The notes under the pieces were generated by a model. The model made no database searches. It was given only the letters and a program-made list of their open reading frames with translations, and was not told the DNA's origin. A program made the translations under genes and the position numbers. This document shows positions 44,629-56,949 of a stretch of DNA of 64,000 nt, piece by piece; position 1 is the stretch's first letter; each line of letters opens with the position of its first letter. The stretch covers positions 149,413,379 through 149,477,378 of the forward strand of contig CP136063.1 in the NCBI GenBank assembly GCA_032622095.1, in the 5' to 3' direction. Source of the DNA: Siphonodentalium dalli (Eukaryota; Mollusca; Scaphopoda; Gadilida; Siphonodentaliidae).

Positions 44629-46529
44629 TTATTGCTTTATTTAAACAAAAACAAAAAATTAAATGAGAAAATTAACTTTTACTACTTGCTAAATTTTATC
44701 TTTTAATTATTTCATTTAAATTTTAGTATTTACAGTATACTATGCCCAAATCTTTATAATCTGTTGAGTGACCCCACAGTCGTTTACTTTGTTAGTAATA
44801 ATTTGAAGGATTACTTGTTTAAACGCAATTGTTATCAAAATATTTTATGTATTTTTTATAATTTCTATTTATATGTAATACTATAATCTTGGTGGCGTTA
44901 CCATTTCTGACTATGGTTTTCTTGTTATTAACACCACCAGGTGTAATCTGTGGGCCAAATTATAAAAATCCATGGTCTCATGCAGGTTTTATGGTTTTTC
45001 CAGTTTATTAGTTTGAAAGTCGAACTTCGCGAATAGGAGGCCGGTCACCGGTTTATTAGTTTAAAAGTCGAACTACGCGACCAGGAGACCGGTCACCGGT
45101 AAACGATGTAGTTGGGAATTTCAATTTCGTTTATTGTCCTTTACATTATTAGCGAGTTTGCGATACCCGTTGGACGGGAACGGGTACGGGTAGATAGGTT
45201 AACTTGGGTACGTTCGATGCAGCGCATAAAGCGATACCGATTTGGAACGGGTAGATGTGTCACATTGACCGGTAACCTTTCACTACGATTTTCTCACTCA
45301 AAGGTTGGTTAATTCAATGAAATGCCAGTTAGCTATGCGTTAATCTATTTATTGAAGATTTCATGGGCAAATATCATAGATAAAGTTGTCATTTAAACCC
45401 AATTTTTATGTTCAAATTATCGAGGCAGCTTCTAGCATTATATCCATGGATGTTTTAAAGTTGCAGTATGTAACCATTATGACCGCGTTAATTGCTTTCG
45501 ATGTTTGGGTATACGGAACAATGGCTGGGCCATGCACTCGTGGCGGGAACACAATACCTCCGATTTTTTATCCGCATTTAGAAGCTTTCTGGTGTGGTGA
45601 ATGAGGAACCTGCAGTAATATAGTTTTTTGTAATAATTTGAAGGATTTGTTGTTTTAACGGAATTCTGAGACGGTGCATTCATGTAAGCAATATATTTTA
45701 TATTATAATTTATATTAATGGGTAATAATATGATCTTGGTGGTGTTACCATTTCTGACTATGGTTTTCTTTTACAATGTTGTGTACAGTATGTGTTTTTC
45801 TTGTACGAGTCCAGGTTGTGGTGAAAAGTCATATTGGACGATCGAGACACGCAGTGTCGAGTCCAATGTGACTCTTCACCACAACCTGGACGAGTACAAG
45901 AAAAACTCATACTGCACACAGCATTGTATATAAATGACATTTTTAATATCCATATGTAAGTTTCTCCAAATTTTGCAATGGGAATAAAACTTTAGTGGCT
46001 ATTTTTGGTATTTGTCGGCACTTAGCTCTCTATAATATACAGTTATTAACGCCCATCGGGTGTATACTGGTGGGCAAATTTAGATCGATGTGTGTCTGTG
46101 GACGTTTTATAAATAGATAATCGGTTTTGACAATTCGCAGTAGGTCCCTATTTGCGGAGTTTTGCGAATTCTCGGAGTTCCCCTAAAATTGTCGAAATAT
46201 GTTGATTTTAATGAGGGAACGGGTGCGTATATGTCAATTCATACGTATTGTAAACAAATAAGGACACGATCATCATAATAGTGGTTTGTTCTATCAATCA
46301 TATCATCATCATCATAATACGGAACAAGTCTTGCGATTTTTCGTCCCATAATATTATTTGCAATGCTTGTTTACAAATATATATGTATCGTCATTCGATA
46401 TTTACTTGTTTACTTTAGTAAAAAGGGAAATAGTATTCAACCAACTGATATATAGCCTGAAAATAATGTATAGTCTGTATAATTCACGTCCTGTGTGCAA
46501 TTGGGTCACTTAATTATGAATTTGCATAT
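44629..46529. repeat. Gene-free stretch with direct repeats and a strong hairpin
   Basis: About 44810-44945 and 45635-45790 are diverged direct copies (AATTTGAAGGAT, ATCTTGGTGG, TTACCATTTCTGACTATGG) roughly 825 bp apart. 45003-45101 holds two copies of a 48-bp unit (GTTTATTAGTTTGAAAGTCG, GGTCACCG). 45781-45919 is a hairpin: two ~58-bp arms with about six mismatches (CCAGGTTGTGGTGAA / TTCACCACAACCTGG) around a short, itself partly palindromic, loop. ORFs across the hairpin on both strands mirror each other and are not genes. Confidence 0.65.
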
Positions 46530-49500
46530 CCCAGCTTGACCGCAGAGGCGAGCACCTTCAATACATGTGAACACCAATTGCTACCAATGATGGAGGGTCC
46601 CCCGTTACGACTTATGATCGACCCAGACGCCAAACCAGTTGCAACACACACTCCGGTACCGGTTCCTATCCACTGGCAAATCGACGTGAAGGCATGTCTG
46701 GACAGAGACGTGAGACTAGGTGTACTCGAACCATGCAGTGCCTGTGGGTGAACCCGTCACATGGTGTCACCGTATGGTCATCTGTGCAAAGAAAAATGGC
46801 AAACCAAGGCGTACAATTGACATGCAGCCACTAAACACACATGCTGTATACGAGAAACCCGTGCACCACACTCAGTCACCCTTCCACCAGGCAAGATCTG
46901 TGCCACACGGGACTAAGAAAACAGTGTTTGATGCATGGAATGGCTACCACAGCATCCCACTTCGAGACGAAGACAAACATTTTACCACTTTTATCACTCC
47001 ATGGGGACGATACTCTCAGGTGCCAAATAAACGTGCCGGCACGTTTATTAATTTGGAGCAAAAATACACACAATCACGCTTATTGTGACCCATCACGTTT
47101 ATTATTTTTTGGGGGTAAATCCATCACATACTGTGACATTTATTCTTTTTTTGGGTGATAAACAAACGAATATAAGAATGGAACGAATCACATGTGTGCT
47201 AATGTTAATACTAGAAGTCACAAACCACTAAATAAAGTTGTTTTAGTAGACTTAGATGCGACATCGCTTCGATATAAAACCTATTTTGAGAGTCACGGTT
47301 CGCCCAATCTTTTACTTCGTCTACTTTCGGTTTGTAATAAAGCGCAAAACGTGAACTGGGCCGAGTTCACGGGACCCGAAACGATAGAAAAGATGGCCCA
47401 TGGATCACAGGACTTATTCTACAATTAAAATGTTTTTGTTAACTCCAAAATCAGTTCCATAATCACAATTTATAATGAAAAACGATGTGCCTCGAAAATA
47501 GGCAACGCGAAACCCAGAAAAAGCGCTAAAAGTTACCAGTTTGACTGAGTGTTTTCTGCATACAAATAATTTCATGAGAAGCATTAAAGTATATTCCTTT
47601 AATATTAAGATATTTAAACAAGACAGTTTCATACTTTTTCTGTTTTAATGCATTATTTGGTGAGAGAAATGTAAAATTGATTGTAAATTCTTCGAAAAAA
47701 AATCAAATTAGGCTTAATGTAAAATTGTAAACTGAGTATGATTTTGGACAAGAACTTCAATCTACTAGTAGGCCTACACAAGTTTCAACCTAAATATATT
47801 AATCAATTGAATTATACAGTGAGTGAGTTACTTGAGTTAACTATCACTCTTTGATTGATTGATTGATTGATTGATTGTATTGGAAATGATAATAACACAT
47901 ATATAAATACAATAGATTGTTGATATACATAACTTAGGAGCAAACACATAGCATTGTACATAGTTTGTTCAGCATTAGATATCCTTTTATTTGTGATGTT
48001 GAAAAGGGGTTGTTTTGTGCAACACAACTGAAAATCATATTTAATAAACAGCCTTAAGTTTTCCCACCCCTTCTTGTATTCCGTATGGCTATTCCGATCC
48101 CAAATTATCTAGTATTCTAAGCCATATAGAAGGTATCGGAATATTGAAATAGTCTGAATTATGAACCCTCATGGAAAAGCGGAATAATGAACCCTCAGAA
48201 TAATGAACCATCGGAATAATGAACCATCTATACCCGAAGACCCCCAACCTACAAGAGAAAAAAAAGTCATGTGCAGTGTGTACTGTATAATACAACAATC
48301 AACATGTAAGACAATCTATTCCAACTTTATATCATATGAGTAATATGTTATTTCACGCATGGTCTTACATAATGTATGAATGGGGTAAACAAGATAGTGA
48401 AGATACATGATGCATAATACCTGAATGTCACTTCCTCTGCACAGGTATGATTCCCTGTACTATATAAATGTATGCATAAGCCTTTATGGCTCGAGTTTTA
48501 AGCATACTACCATGAAAAGTAAAATCCGTAACCCAGCACATTTATTGTGCACCAGCACTATTATTCTTTTTTTGGTAAAAATGTCACCCAGCACTTGTAT
48601 TTGGCCAGCACTTTTATTTGGCACCTGAGAGTACCGTTACCGCGTCGCACCACATGGTTACATTGCATCTGGAGATGGCTACTCCCGGCGATTCGACGAG
48701 ATAGTTTCAGATGTCTCAAACAAAACTAAATGCATTGACGACACACTACTGTGGGCCGCCACTCTTGAGGAAAATTTCTTCCAGGCATGTCAGTGGCTTG
48801 ACATCTGTGGCAGAAACGGGATAACACTTAACCCAGACAAATTTATATTCGGTCAGGACACATGTCGTTACGTTTGCGGGCTTCACACCGTGCCAGACTT
48901 TCCTCCAAGCAGTTATGGACTTTCCGACTCCAAAAAACATTATGTACAGATGTTCGCTCCTGGTTCGGACTCATAAATCAGGTCTCATACGCCTTCAGCA
49001 TGACTGAGAGGATGCTACCTTTTCGAGCTTTCCTCAAGCCGGGATTCGAACGCCATTCCACTGGGACGAGAATCTCGACGAGCTAATGATGGAATCAAAA
49101 CGAGCGATAGTTAGCGAGATCCAAGAAGGAGTTCGAATCTTCGACAAATCCAAACCCACCTGTCTCGCTACAGACTGGTCTAAGGTTGGGATAGGCTTCT
49201 GGCTCTTCCAGAAACACTGTGACTGCGAAAAGATAGAACTGTTCTGCTGCACGACTGGTTGGAGAATAACACTTTCCGGAAGCCGCTTCACACATTCTGC
49301 CGAATAACGCTATGCCCCGGTGGAAGGCGAAGCTCTAGCCGTCGCGGATGCCCTCGACAAAGCCCGCTATTTCGTCCTAGGCTGTGAAGACCTCATAATA
49401 GCTGTAGACCACAAAGCCACTACTGAAATTATTCGGGGACAGATCATTAATTGACATACCAAACACCCGACTCAGAAACCTAAAAGAAAAAACCCTACGG

Positions 49501-50490
49501 TACAGATTCCGCATGAGCCATGTACCAGGAGTGAAGCACAGTGCTGCAGACACCGTCTCTCGTCACCCGACTGGTCACCCAACAAAGATGCACCTCCCAG
49601 ATGACATATCTGGGATCACCGACCTGACCACAAACGACTCGACATTGATCAGTTTGCTCTCTTGTCCAGACACACGCAACACACTCCTCGCAGGCTTTTG
49701 TCGCACTGAACCTACCCATGATGACATTGATGACACAGTCCGTCTAGCTGCAGTTTCGTCACTAAATTCGCTACAGTCCATTACTTGGGACAAGGTCCGA
49801 ACAGCTACCAGCAGCGATAAAAACATGGTGAAATTGGTCGACATAATCGAATCGGGCATGCCAGAATTCCGTCACGACCTCCCAGAGGCACTCCAGGAAT
49901 ACCACAAGCTACGTGACCACATGTACACAGTAGACGGAGTCGTTGTCTACAAAGACCGTGTTCACTCAGAAAAGACTGCTTGGCAGCACTTCATGCCGCT
50001 CACCAGAGTACTTCATCAATGATCTCTAGAGCTGAAGTATCCGTGTTCTGGCCTGGAATCACTCCTGCTATCATTGCTATCCGTAACAGCTGCAACCACT
50101 GCAACAGAATGGCACCATCACAACCCAGTGCGCCGCCTGCCCCACCAACACAACCAGCATATCCATTCCAGTACGTATGTGCCGACTTTTTCACATACAA
50201 AGGGACAAACTACTTGACAATTATTGACAGATATTCTAATTGGCCAATTGTTGAAAGGACCACGGGAGGAGCCACCGGGCTTATCGACAGTCTCCGGAGA
50301 TCATTCGTCACCTATGGCATACCTGATGAACTCTCATCCGATGGCGGCCCCGAGTTTACTGCTGCTAGCACTCGCGAATTTCTGACAACATGGGGTGTTC
50401 ATCACCGTCTATCATCTGTTGCCTTCCCACACAGTAACTGTCGTGCCGAGGTTGGAGTGAAGACTGTGAAACGATTGATTACAGGCAAGT
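46530..50490 (+). pseudogene. Ty3/gypsy-type retrotransposon Pol, decayed and interrupted
   Basis: In order: reverse transcriptase (KKNGKPRRTIDMQPLN and FDAWNGYHSIPL at 46790-46970, then after the insertion IASGDGYSRRFDE and the YxDD-type box as IDDTLLW near 48730-48760); the connection region (DKSKPTCLATDWSK near 49145); RNase H (APVEGEALAVADALDKARYF near 49315-49375); and integrase with an H-x3-H (HAAH) and CNHC zinc site (49990-50105), DFF and SSDGGPEF acidic motifs and a glutamate in NCRAEVGVK (50430-50460). Several frameshifts and stops break it (near 46737, 48970, 49085, 49306, 49980). No gag, protease, integrase C-terminus or LTR was found. It stops abruptly at about 50490. Confidence 0.88.
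47013..48631. mobile_element. 1619-bp TA-flanked DNA transposon inside the gypsy RT
   Basis: The TIRs begin CTCTCAGGTGCCAAATAAA at both ends (perfect for the first 19 bases when complemented) and are flanked by TA on each side (47011-47012 and 48632-48633). Removing it restores the RT reading frame context around the conserved PWGRY block, which proves insertion into the gypsy copy. Looser inverted similarity (repeated GCAC(G/T)TTTATT words) continues about 130 bp inward. 48165-48230 has four short GGAATAATGAACC repeats and 47852-47876 a (GATT)n run. No transposase is present; the 78-codon ORF at 47192-47428 is unrecognised. TA targets suggest Tc1/mariner or a related group. Confidence 0.85.
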
Positions 50491-50549
50491 AGTATGTGCG
50501 ACTCGTTGGGTTCAACTTTCAAATTGGGCGTAAGTGTATTTTGAGTATG

Positions 50550-51480
50550 TTAGTACTATCACAGGAGTTTGTCAGAATGATAGTAAATAAAAAATATAAG
50601 AGATATATAGATATATATAGATATATAAGTAATAAATAAAGAATAGGATTGCAACTAGGGGATTAGCGATTTACGTCATTTTTTTAAATTTTTTGTATCA
50701 CGAAAATCAGAAACATGAAAAAAACGTTTCGCTCGTGGCGCTCTCCATATTCATTGCTATTATGACTGTTATACATCAACGTGATCGCTGTGATTTACAT
50801 TTAGCATGGCATTGGCAATATCACCTTAGGTTCTCTTTATATCACCGCAACGCCAGGTTTCATTTTCGAACCGTCCGCTGATTTCGTTGACACGCGACCA
50901 TGTACTTCCGTTGTAATTAGTTGGCGGTGTCGGGCAAAAATGTACACATATAATAAAAGGGCCGAGGAATCTGTGCCGTTTGCATCATGCTGTCCGAATA
51001 TTTCCGGGGCATGTAACGATGTAACATTTAAAAGATTTAGGTCGAAATATTCTGACCACTGCTGCAAACGAATTCGTCCAAGAGTGGATCAAGTTTTACA
51101 GGACACTGTACCAAGCAGCGTGTCACCGAGGGCAGCCAACGCTTCGAAAATGAAACTTGCCGTTGCGGTGATTTAAAGAGAAAATAGGTGATGTAGTCAA
51201 TGCGAAGTTAAATTTCAGCACATGCGGTCATATGGATGTATAATATTTATAAGAGCAATCTGTCTGAAGATCGCTACAATCGATAACTTTTTGGCTTTCC
51301 TATTTTCGAGGCAAAACATTTATAAATAAACATTTGTAGGTCAAATCACTAATCCCCTTGATTCATTCCTATACTCTTATTACTATTTATTATTACTACT
51401 ATTTATTATTATTTGTATATATTTATTATTATTATTATTTATTATCATTCTGACAAACTCCTGTGGTACTATAGTACTAT
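50550..51480. mobile_element. ~930-bp TIR element next to the gypsy remnant
   Basis: ACAGGAGTTTGTCAGAATGAT at the left is mirrored by ATCATTCTGACAAACTCCTGT at the right. Further in, AGGGGATTAGCGATTT faces AAATCACTAATCCCCT. AAATTGGGCGTAAGT lies outside both ends as a direct repeat (50520-50534 and 51504-51518). Internal ORFs (50837-51067, 50940-51176) share C-terminal text (KM.K..VAVI) because the interior is itself partly inverted; they show no known domain. The element may have ended the gypsy copy. Confidence 0.6.
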
Positions 51481-51499
51481 ATATTTGAGAATGGTTGAT

Positions 51500-51952
51500 A
51501 AAATTGGGCGTAAGTATATTTACGATATTTGAGGTTCACATTGCTTTGTGGCCGTGTGCAAATAAAACCAATTCATAGAACAGTATGTGTGTATATTGTT
51601 GTTTTGTAATCTCGGCCGACTAAATAATCTCAGCTTAAGACGGCTTATGTGTTTAAAGGTTCAGACAGGCATACATCAATAATCTCGGCCGACTATTAAA
51701 TGTCTGCAACCGAATAATTTTGTTAAGACGGTTTAAATTATTTGAGTAAAGATTCAGACACACATACAAAATTTTGTGGCCAACTATTTGTTAATTTAAT
51801 ACAAATTTTAATATTTTTTCATGAAACTCTGTTTTGTTAATTTTATTAATCGATGTTTAGAAATAGCTTAACTAGTTTATATACCAATTATATGTGTACA
51901 GCTGTTCACTTTTAGGTATATATTCTCGACAAAAAATATATATTGTCAAAAT
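51500..51952. repeat. Short tandem duplication upstream of the acidic ORF
   Basis: AATCTCGGCCGACTA recurs at about 51609 and 51682, and TTCAGACA(G/C)(G/A)CATACA recurs at about 51660 and 51755, so a ~75-100 bp unit is repeated. No gene was seen. Confidence 0.5.
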
Positions 51953-52372
51953 TTGTACCACACGATACACATGATGATGGAAAATATATTCAAATATTTA
52001 TGCTTAGGCATAACATGGTTGTGGCAATTTATGGTTGGAAATGACCAACACGTATGTGGAGAACAATATAATGAAGATGACGAGCAACCAATTTCCGACT
52101 GGCCTGAGGCATTACGTTATGGAATGAATAACGACAGCGGATCAGAGAGCGGATCAGACAATTGGTCTTCTGAAAGTTCATATCGGGACATAGAAGCCGA
52201 TTTTTGGAGTACTAGCTCACAATCATCTTTTACCTGTTCAGAATGTCACAGTTACCAACACCAGCTCGAGGATTGGGACCTGGAAATTGAACTTATGGAG
52301 GAGTACACATATCTGTTGGACAGTGCCTATTCATCCGAAGAAATGTCTGACGATTCTGTCAACTGGGATTAA
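51953..52372 (+). CDS. Unrecognised acidic 139-residue protein
   Basis: An intact ORF with a short hydrophobic N-terminal stretch (LCLGITWLWQF), then a Ser/Asp/Glu-rich body (NDSGSESGSDNWSSESS) and a lone CxxC (TCSECHS). Its composition is unlike the chance ORFs around it, which supports real coding. It lies 600 bp upstream of the zinc-finger/ATPase pseudogene on the same strand and may belong to the same integrated element. The F-x-C-x-E near residue 93 is reminiscent of, but not equal to, the LxCxE pocket-protein motif of small DNA virus proteins. No function is claimed. Confidence 0.4.
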   Translation: MYHTIHMMMENIFKYLCLGITWLWQFMVGNDQHVCGEQYNEDDEQPISDWPEALRYGMNNDSGSESGSDNWSSESSYRDIEADFWSTSSQSSFTCSECHSYQHQLEDWDLEIELMEEYTYLLDSAYSSEEMSDDSVNWD

Positions 52373-52973
52373 AAATGAACACTTTAAATATTGTATATCC
52401 TACCATATGTGAATTATGTCATCACCAATAAATACATGTATAATCGATTATCTTTTCAATAATAATATCTCGCTGGGTTCTATCGTGGTAAAAATCTTTT
52501 GTTTGACAAGAGATTTTCCACTCAATGTTTGTCACAGACCTACGTCCCCCTCCCCTCCACCCCTACCCCAACCACCTTCACATCACTTACCCGCACCTGG
52601 TGACATGATGAAATCGATTGTGTACTTAGTTGACCTCCGGCTTCGTACCGATTGTGTACTGAGCTGACACCGTGGATAAATTGACCAATGACTGCTATTA
52701 TATCTTTTGACAGATATGCGTGCGCAGACTCGTTTGATGTTCGCTATCGCATTACTATGTTTTAATAGCCGAGACTTCACTTCTCGTCTGACTCTCTTAC
52801 CGACAAGACATGTTGATTCCCTGTCTACACAGTGCTTCTCCGGCAGACTATTTCACCCACATAAAGTTATCAAACATACAGACTTCTTCTAGTCCACCAC
52901 GTTTCCATTGTTTCTGTTCTATATAAATATAGGTGCATAGAAGAACGCTCGATTTCACTGATTATATAGGAAA

Positions 52974-54154
52974 ATGAAGTATCAATGTGAAGAGTGCTTA
53001 AGTGTCTATGCTTGGCAAGATAGTTTGAAACGTCATATCAAAGTTAAACACACGCCTTCAGAACAGCAACAACAACAATAACACCAACAACAGCAACAAC
53101 AACAGCAACAACAACACCAACAACAACAGCAGCATCATCAGCCACAACAACAGCAACAACAACAACAACAGCATCATCAGCCGCCACAACAACAACAACA
53201 ACATCAACAACACCAACAACAACAACACCACCAACAACAACAACAACAGCATCATCATCCGCCGCCACAACAACAACAACAACAGCCACAACAACACCAA
53301 CAACAACAGCAACCAAGCGACATAACATCCTGCTTTGATGATCCAATGGCCAAAATCCAGGAAGATTTTATTTTCAAGCATCCATTCACGGCATGTGTAA
53401 GTGGACCGACATCTAGTGGGAAGACGTACTTCGTGAAAACCTTGCTACCAAAGTCTGCCTCAAAAATATCACCCGCACCTGACAGAATAATATGGTTTTA
53501 TAAATATTGGCAGCCCCCATATGACGAAATAAAGTATACCGTCACCCCTCATGTCAACTTTATACGAGGAATACCAGCAAACTTGGATTCTCTTATCAAC
53601 CCCCGGTATAAAAATCTAGTTATACTCGATGACTTGATGCAAACTTCATCAAAAGACCAGAGAGTTAATGATTTGTTGCCGAAGGAAGTCACCATTTGAA
53701 CTTATCTTTGATAAGTTTGAACCAGAATTTCTACTACAACAAAGATCCAACGCAACGACGAAATTGTCAATATTTGGTATTGTTCAATAACCCAATCGAC
53801 AAGGGATTAATTTCAACATTATCAAGACAGATGTATCCTGAATGTCCTCAGCGTATGGTTCGAGAGTTTTCGGAAGCGACGAGTGAACCGTACGGTTACC
53901 TACTGGTGGATTTAAAAGCCGCAACACCGGACACATTACGTCTGCGACAGAATGTACTAAAAGAGGACACGAACCAACATATGGGTGAATGGAATGGCAT
54001 GAAATACGATGACAGAGAACACCCAGATGAACAGAATGGGATGAAAAAACATACAAAAGACACAGAGACCCAGGGCCAACAGAATGCGATGAAATACGAT
54101 GACAGAGAACTCCCTGGGGAGAGAGTGAGTGGATTATTGGGAATTTTAGAGTGA
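52974..54154 (+). pseudogene. Zinc-finger/polyQ/P-loop ATPase of Polinton/adintovirus type, broken
   Basis: The reading frame starts at 52974 with a C2H2 finger (CEEC then H-x4-H in KRHIKVKH), continues through a ~250-bp CAA/CAG/CAT tract (Gln/His/Pro) and enters a P-loop domain. That domain has Walker A GPTSSGKT near 53410-53433, the segment PDRIIWFYKYWQPPYDE, and Walker B NLVILDDLM near 53616-53642; then QNFYYNKD and RQMYPECP in the next frame and YGYLLVDLK near 53900. The domain order and motifs resemble the FtsK/HerA-type packaging ATPases of Polinton/Maverick and adintovirus-like elements; that family call is from memory. Two lesions are visible: an in-frame TAA in the glutamine tract (53079-53081) and a frameshift near 53683. 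The C-terminal tail has a repeated GMKYDDRE motif. No capsid, polymerase or integrase gene of such an element was found around it. Confidence 0.6.
53065..53317. repeat. CAA/CAG trinucleotide tract
   Basis: Near-uninterrupted CAA, CAG, CAC and CAT triplets. On the complementary strand they produce long Val/Leu/Ala ORFs that are not genes. The tract lies within the ATPase pseudogene and keeps its frame except for one TAA. Confidence 0.95.
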
Positions 54155-56111
54155 GAAACGATACGTAATGATAAAAGGCGCATTAAGTGCCCGAAAATTT
54201 GAACTTTAAATATTGTTCTGTGTCATTTTAACTTTCAACCACTGCGCTTGTATTGTTAACATTCATTCATAATGAGTGTCTTGTGTCCCTTTAGAGTGTC
54301 TTGTGTTCCTTTAATATTCAAACACCAATATTGCATCACGTCCCTTGTTTCGTGTCACTTTATTTCCTTGAGTGTATTGCCCCTTATAATGATGTCATAG
54401 CATGGGTACATGTAAGACAGTATAACACTATGACTATGTCTGTATCTGTTGTTGGGAAGATGTGAAATATAAATTTCAGTTCATTCGTGTAGTAATTTTG
54501 TATGAATGAAACACTCTTCATTGTGTATTACTAACAGGAAGTTGTACTATTTTTGAAAGCAATCACGATGTGTAAAATTTTCATTAAATTACAATAAACC
54601 AAGGGCTAAGGTGTAACAGGTTTATGGTCAAATAACCCAGAGTGACTTAATTCACAATGAAGTAGACTCCACTGTAGATGCGAGATGTATTGTTTGTCCA
54701 TAGCTTAAGTGTGTAAACATCACATTTTGCTTGTCACGCTATGACCATATATATATATATACTACATAAATAACTGTAGTTTCCTCATTAATCTATCTTA
54801 TCAATTGATGACATAAAAAGTAAAAACTTAACCCTTCCCAATGTCATAAAATTCTAAATAATGCCATCGCCGGGAATCGGAACAAACGAATATGAAGGCC
54901 AGACAGAATACGTCTCATATATGGTATACAGTTTGCATCGATGTGTTGATTGTGTGCATATATTAGTAAACCGTAATGTGTTGAGTTTTCTTGATGATCG
55001 AGACCGACAATGGCGGCCAAGGAAAACACAATTGCAGATGAATCTTTGCCATAATTATTTCAAATTCACTTTCTTGTACACTCGATCAGCTTGGACTGGA
55101 TGACTAATAGTGTCTCATATATCGCACAACATGTGGTCTGGTATTATCCTATATCATGTTATAAATGTCCCACCCCCAGCTTTGACACATGTGTGACGCG
55201 AATATGGTGTGTGTTAAATTCATACAGAGTTAGTGCTGCAAGAAAATTTGTATTTGTTAATTTAAGTGCTCGGTAATTTAGGTTGTTTTGTACTTATAAG
55301 GACTTTGTTTCAAATATACGTAGAAAGACAAACCAACATAATAAAAATATAACTCGTAATTCTGAGAATGATTCAAATATTTAATTGGCTGAATTATTAC
55401 ATCAACGACAGCTCGGCGATTGCTACCCATATGCCAAAATGCATAGAACAATGTGCCGCGTATCGATCGCCACTGGCAATTTGACTATTTTGTGACAACT
55501 TTGATGTAATTTTGAGACCTTAAGTCAGCAAAGTATTAATAATATGGAGACATTTTGTAGTATTAGAGGGTGGTCATGAACCGTTACACATAACATGCAT
55601 TCGATGCAATAACAAGTGATGCTATAATCTTAATATATAAATGCGATTGTGTATGTAAATATTACTTGTAGGCACCCACATTTATGCACCAATTGCAGGG
55701 CTTATGTTTTGGCGAGAATCCAAGTCTAGATTCTCAAAAATATTCTATTCTATTCTATTCAGGTAACATGGTCTTGGTCAGGTCTCTGTCCGACATGTTT
55801 TGACACCATATCCGCATTACCGAACATAAAATCCATGAATGCTCTTTACCTTATATGGACAAATAACGACTAGAATCCTCTGTATGTTTTCTATGGACAG
55901 CGAATATGTGTGTATGACTCTCTTTGTATGTATGTTACTTATATAGACATTCACGATTAAATTTGACACAAATGTATTTCTGCTCTCCGGCTAACAGCGG
56001 CTAGGTCCTGACTCCAATCACTAAATAGCTTATTGCTTGGCTCTATGAGAGGAGGCTTCATTTGTATCATAATGTTGAGTTAGTTTTTAATGACATAATA
56101 TAGCATCAGAC
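54155..56111. other. Gene-free stretch with small microsatellites
   Basis: AT-rich, apparently unique. 54748-54761 is a short (AT)n run and 55737-55761 an (ATTCT)n run. Short ORFs have no recognisable domain. Confidence 0.55.
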
Positions 56112-56949
56112 ATAGGGGTGCCAGTGACTACCGTGCCACGATTAATTGTATAATCGATGAACCTTTGATAAAGCTGATAATCGATTACCATTTCCATAGT
56201 CGATTATTCTGTGTTATTTATTTTGGAAGGGTTAACAACCTTTCATCGCGTATCAAAGAGATTCCGACAACATGAGTACTACTAACTTATGTTGCAAACA
56301 GTTGGCAGTTCGTTTGATGATGCGACTTGGTTACCCTTCGGGTCATTGTATATTCTACAAATTGGCGGCACTGCAGCTTTGAACTTATGGCGACGTCGTT
56401 GTATATTTATACTTGACAGGTGGCACTATGTCTTTGAAATGTACCGACTGTCACCATGTTCAATGAATTGAATGCACTCGCCCTTGAATGCACTCGCCCT
56501 TGATTCTGATTGGACCAATCTCCCGCGTCGAATGACACCAAAACCGCTTCTTTACAAATTCCTTCTGGGTCTAACCCCCCCAACGACCATTCTAGATATC
56601 CACCATTTTCCATATTTTGACTGCCATTTTGGCAGCCATTTTGAGACAAAGCGCCAATTTGGGTTTCAATGAATTGGAGTATTCATAGATAATGGTATGC
56701 CCAACTTTCATTGTACAGTTATGTCCATTTCTTGTTGATATATGACTGGAATCCCATTTTCGATTTTTGTGGAATTTTATACCGCGTTCTGTAAAATCGA
56801 ATTTTTGAGGGTGTGGATGAGTCTGGGACCCCATTTATGGTATCTTTCATTGCTCCAATACTGAATTAACATGATTAAGACTAATAAAAGTAGGTAGACT
56901 CAACCATTATCAAACAACAGGAACTGATCTTTAAGATATTAGGCAAAAA
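56112..56949. repeat. Possible hAT-end relic, then no recognised feature
   Basis: TAGGGGTGCCAGTG followed by ATCGATGAACC, GATAATCGATTACC and AGTCGATTATTC (56112-56205) has the look of a hAT 5' end, but no partner end was found. The rest to 56949 holds only chance ORFs. Confidence 0.35.

Noticed and set aside
45718-45940. Matching ORFs on both strands with Cys-rich text.
   Set aside because: They are mirror translations of the hairpin at 45781-45919.
50837-51176. Cys/His-containing ORFs that might be a THAP-type finger.
   Set aside because: The spacing of Cys and His does not fit, and the ORFs on the two strands mirror one another because the interior is inverted.
46530-51520. The direct repeat AAATTGGGCGTAAGT (50520 and 51504) as gypsy LTR ends.
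   Set aside because: It is only about 15 bases long, lies outside a smaller TIR element, and no primer-binding site or TG...CA ends are seen.
51953-52372. Calling the acidic ORF a viral Rb-binding protein.
   Set aside because: Only F-x-C-x-E is present instead of LxCxE, and no homology is visible, so the function was left open.
53044-53381. Two long minus-strand ORFs rich in Val/Ala or Leu.
   Set aside because: They are the complement of the CAA/CAG tract of the ATPase pseudogene.
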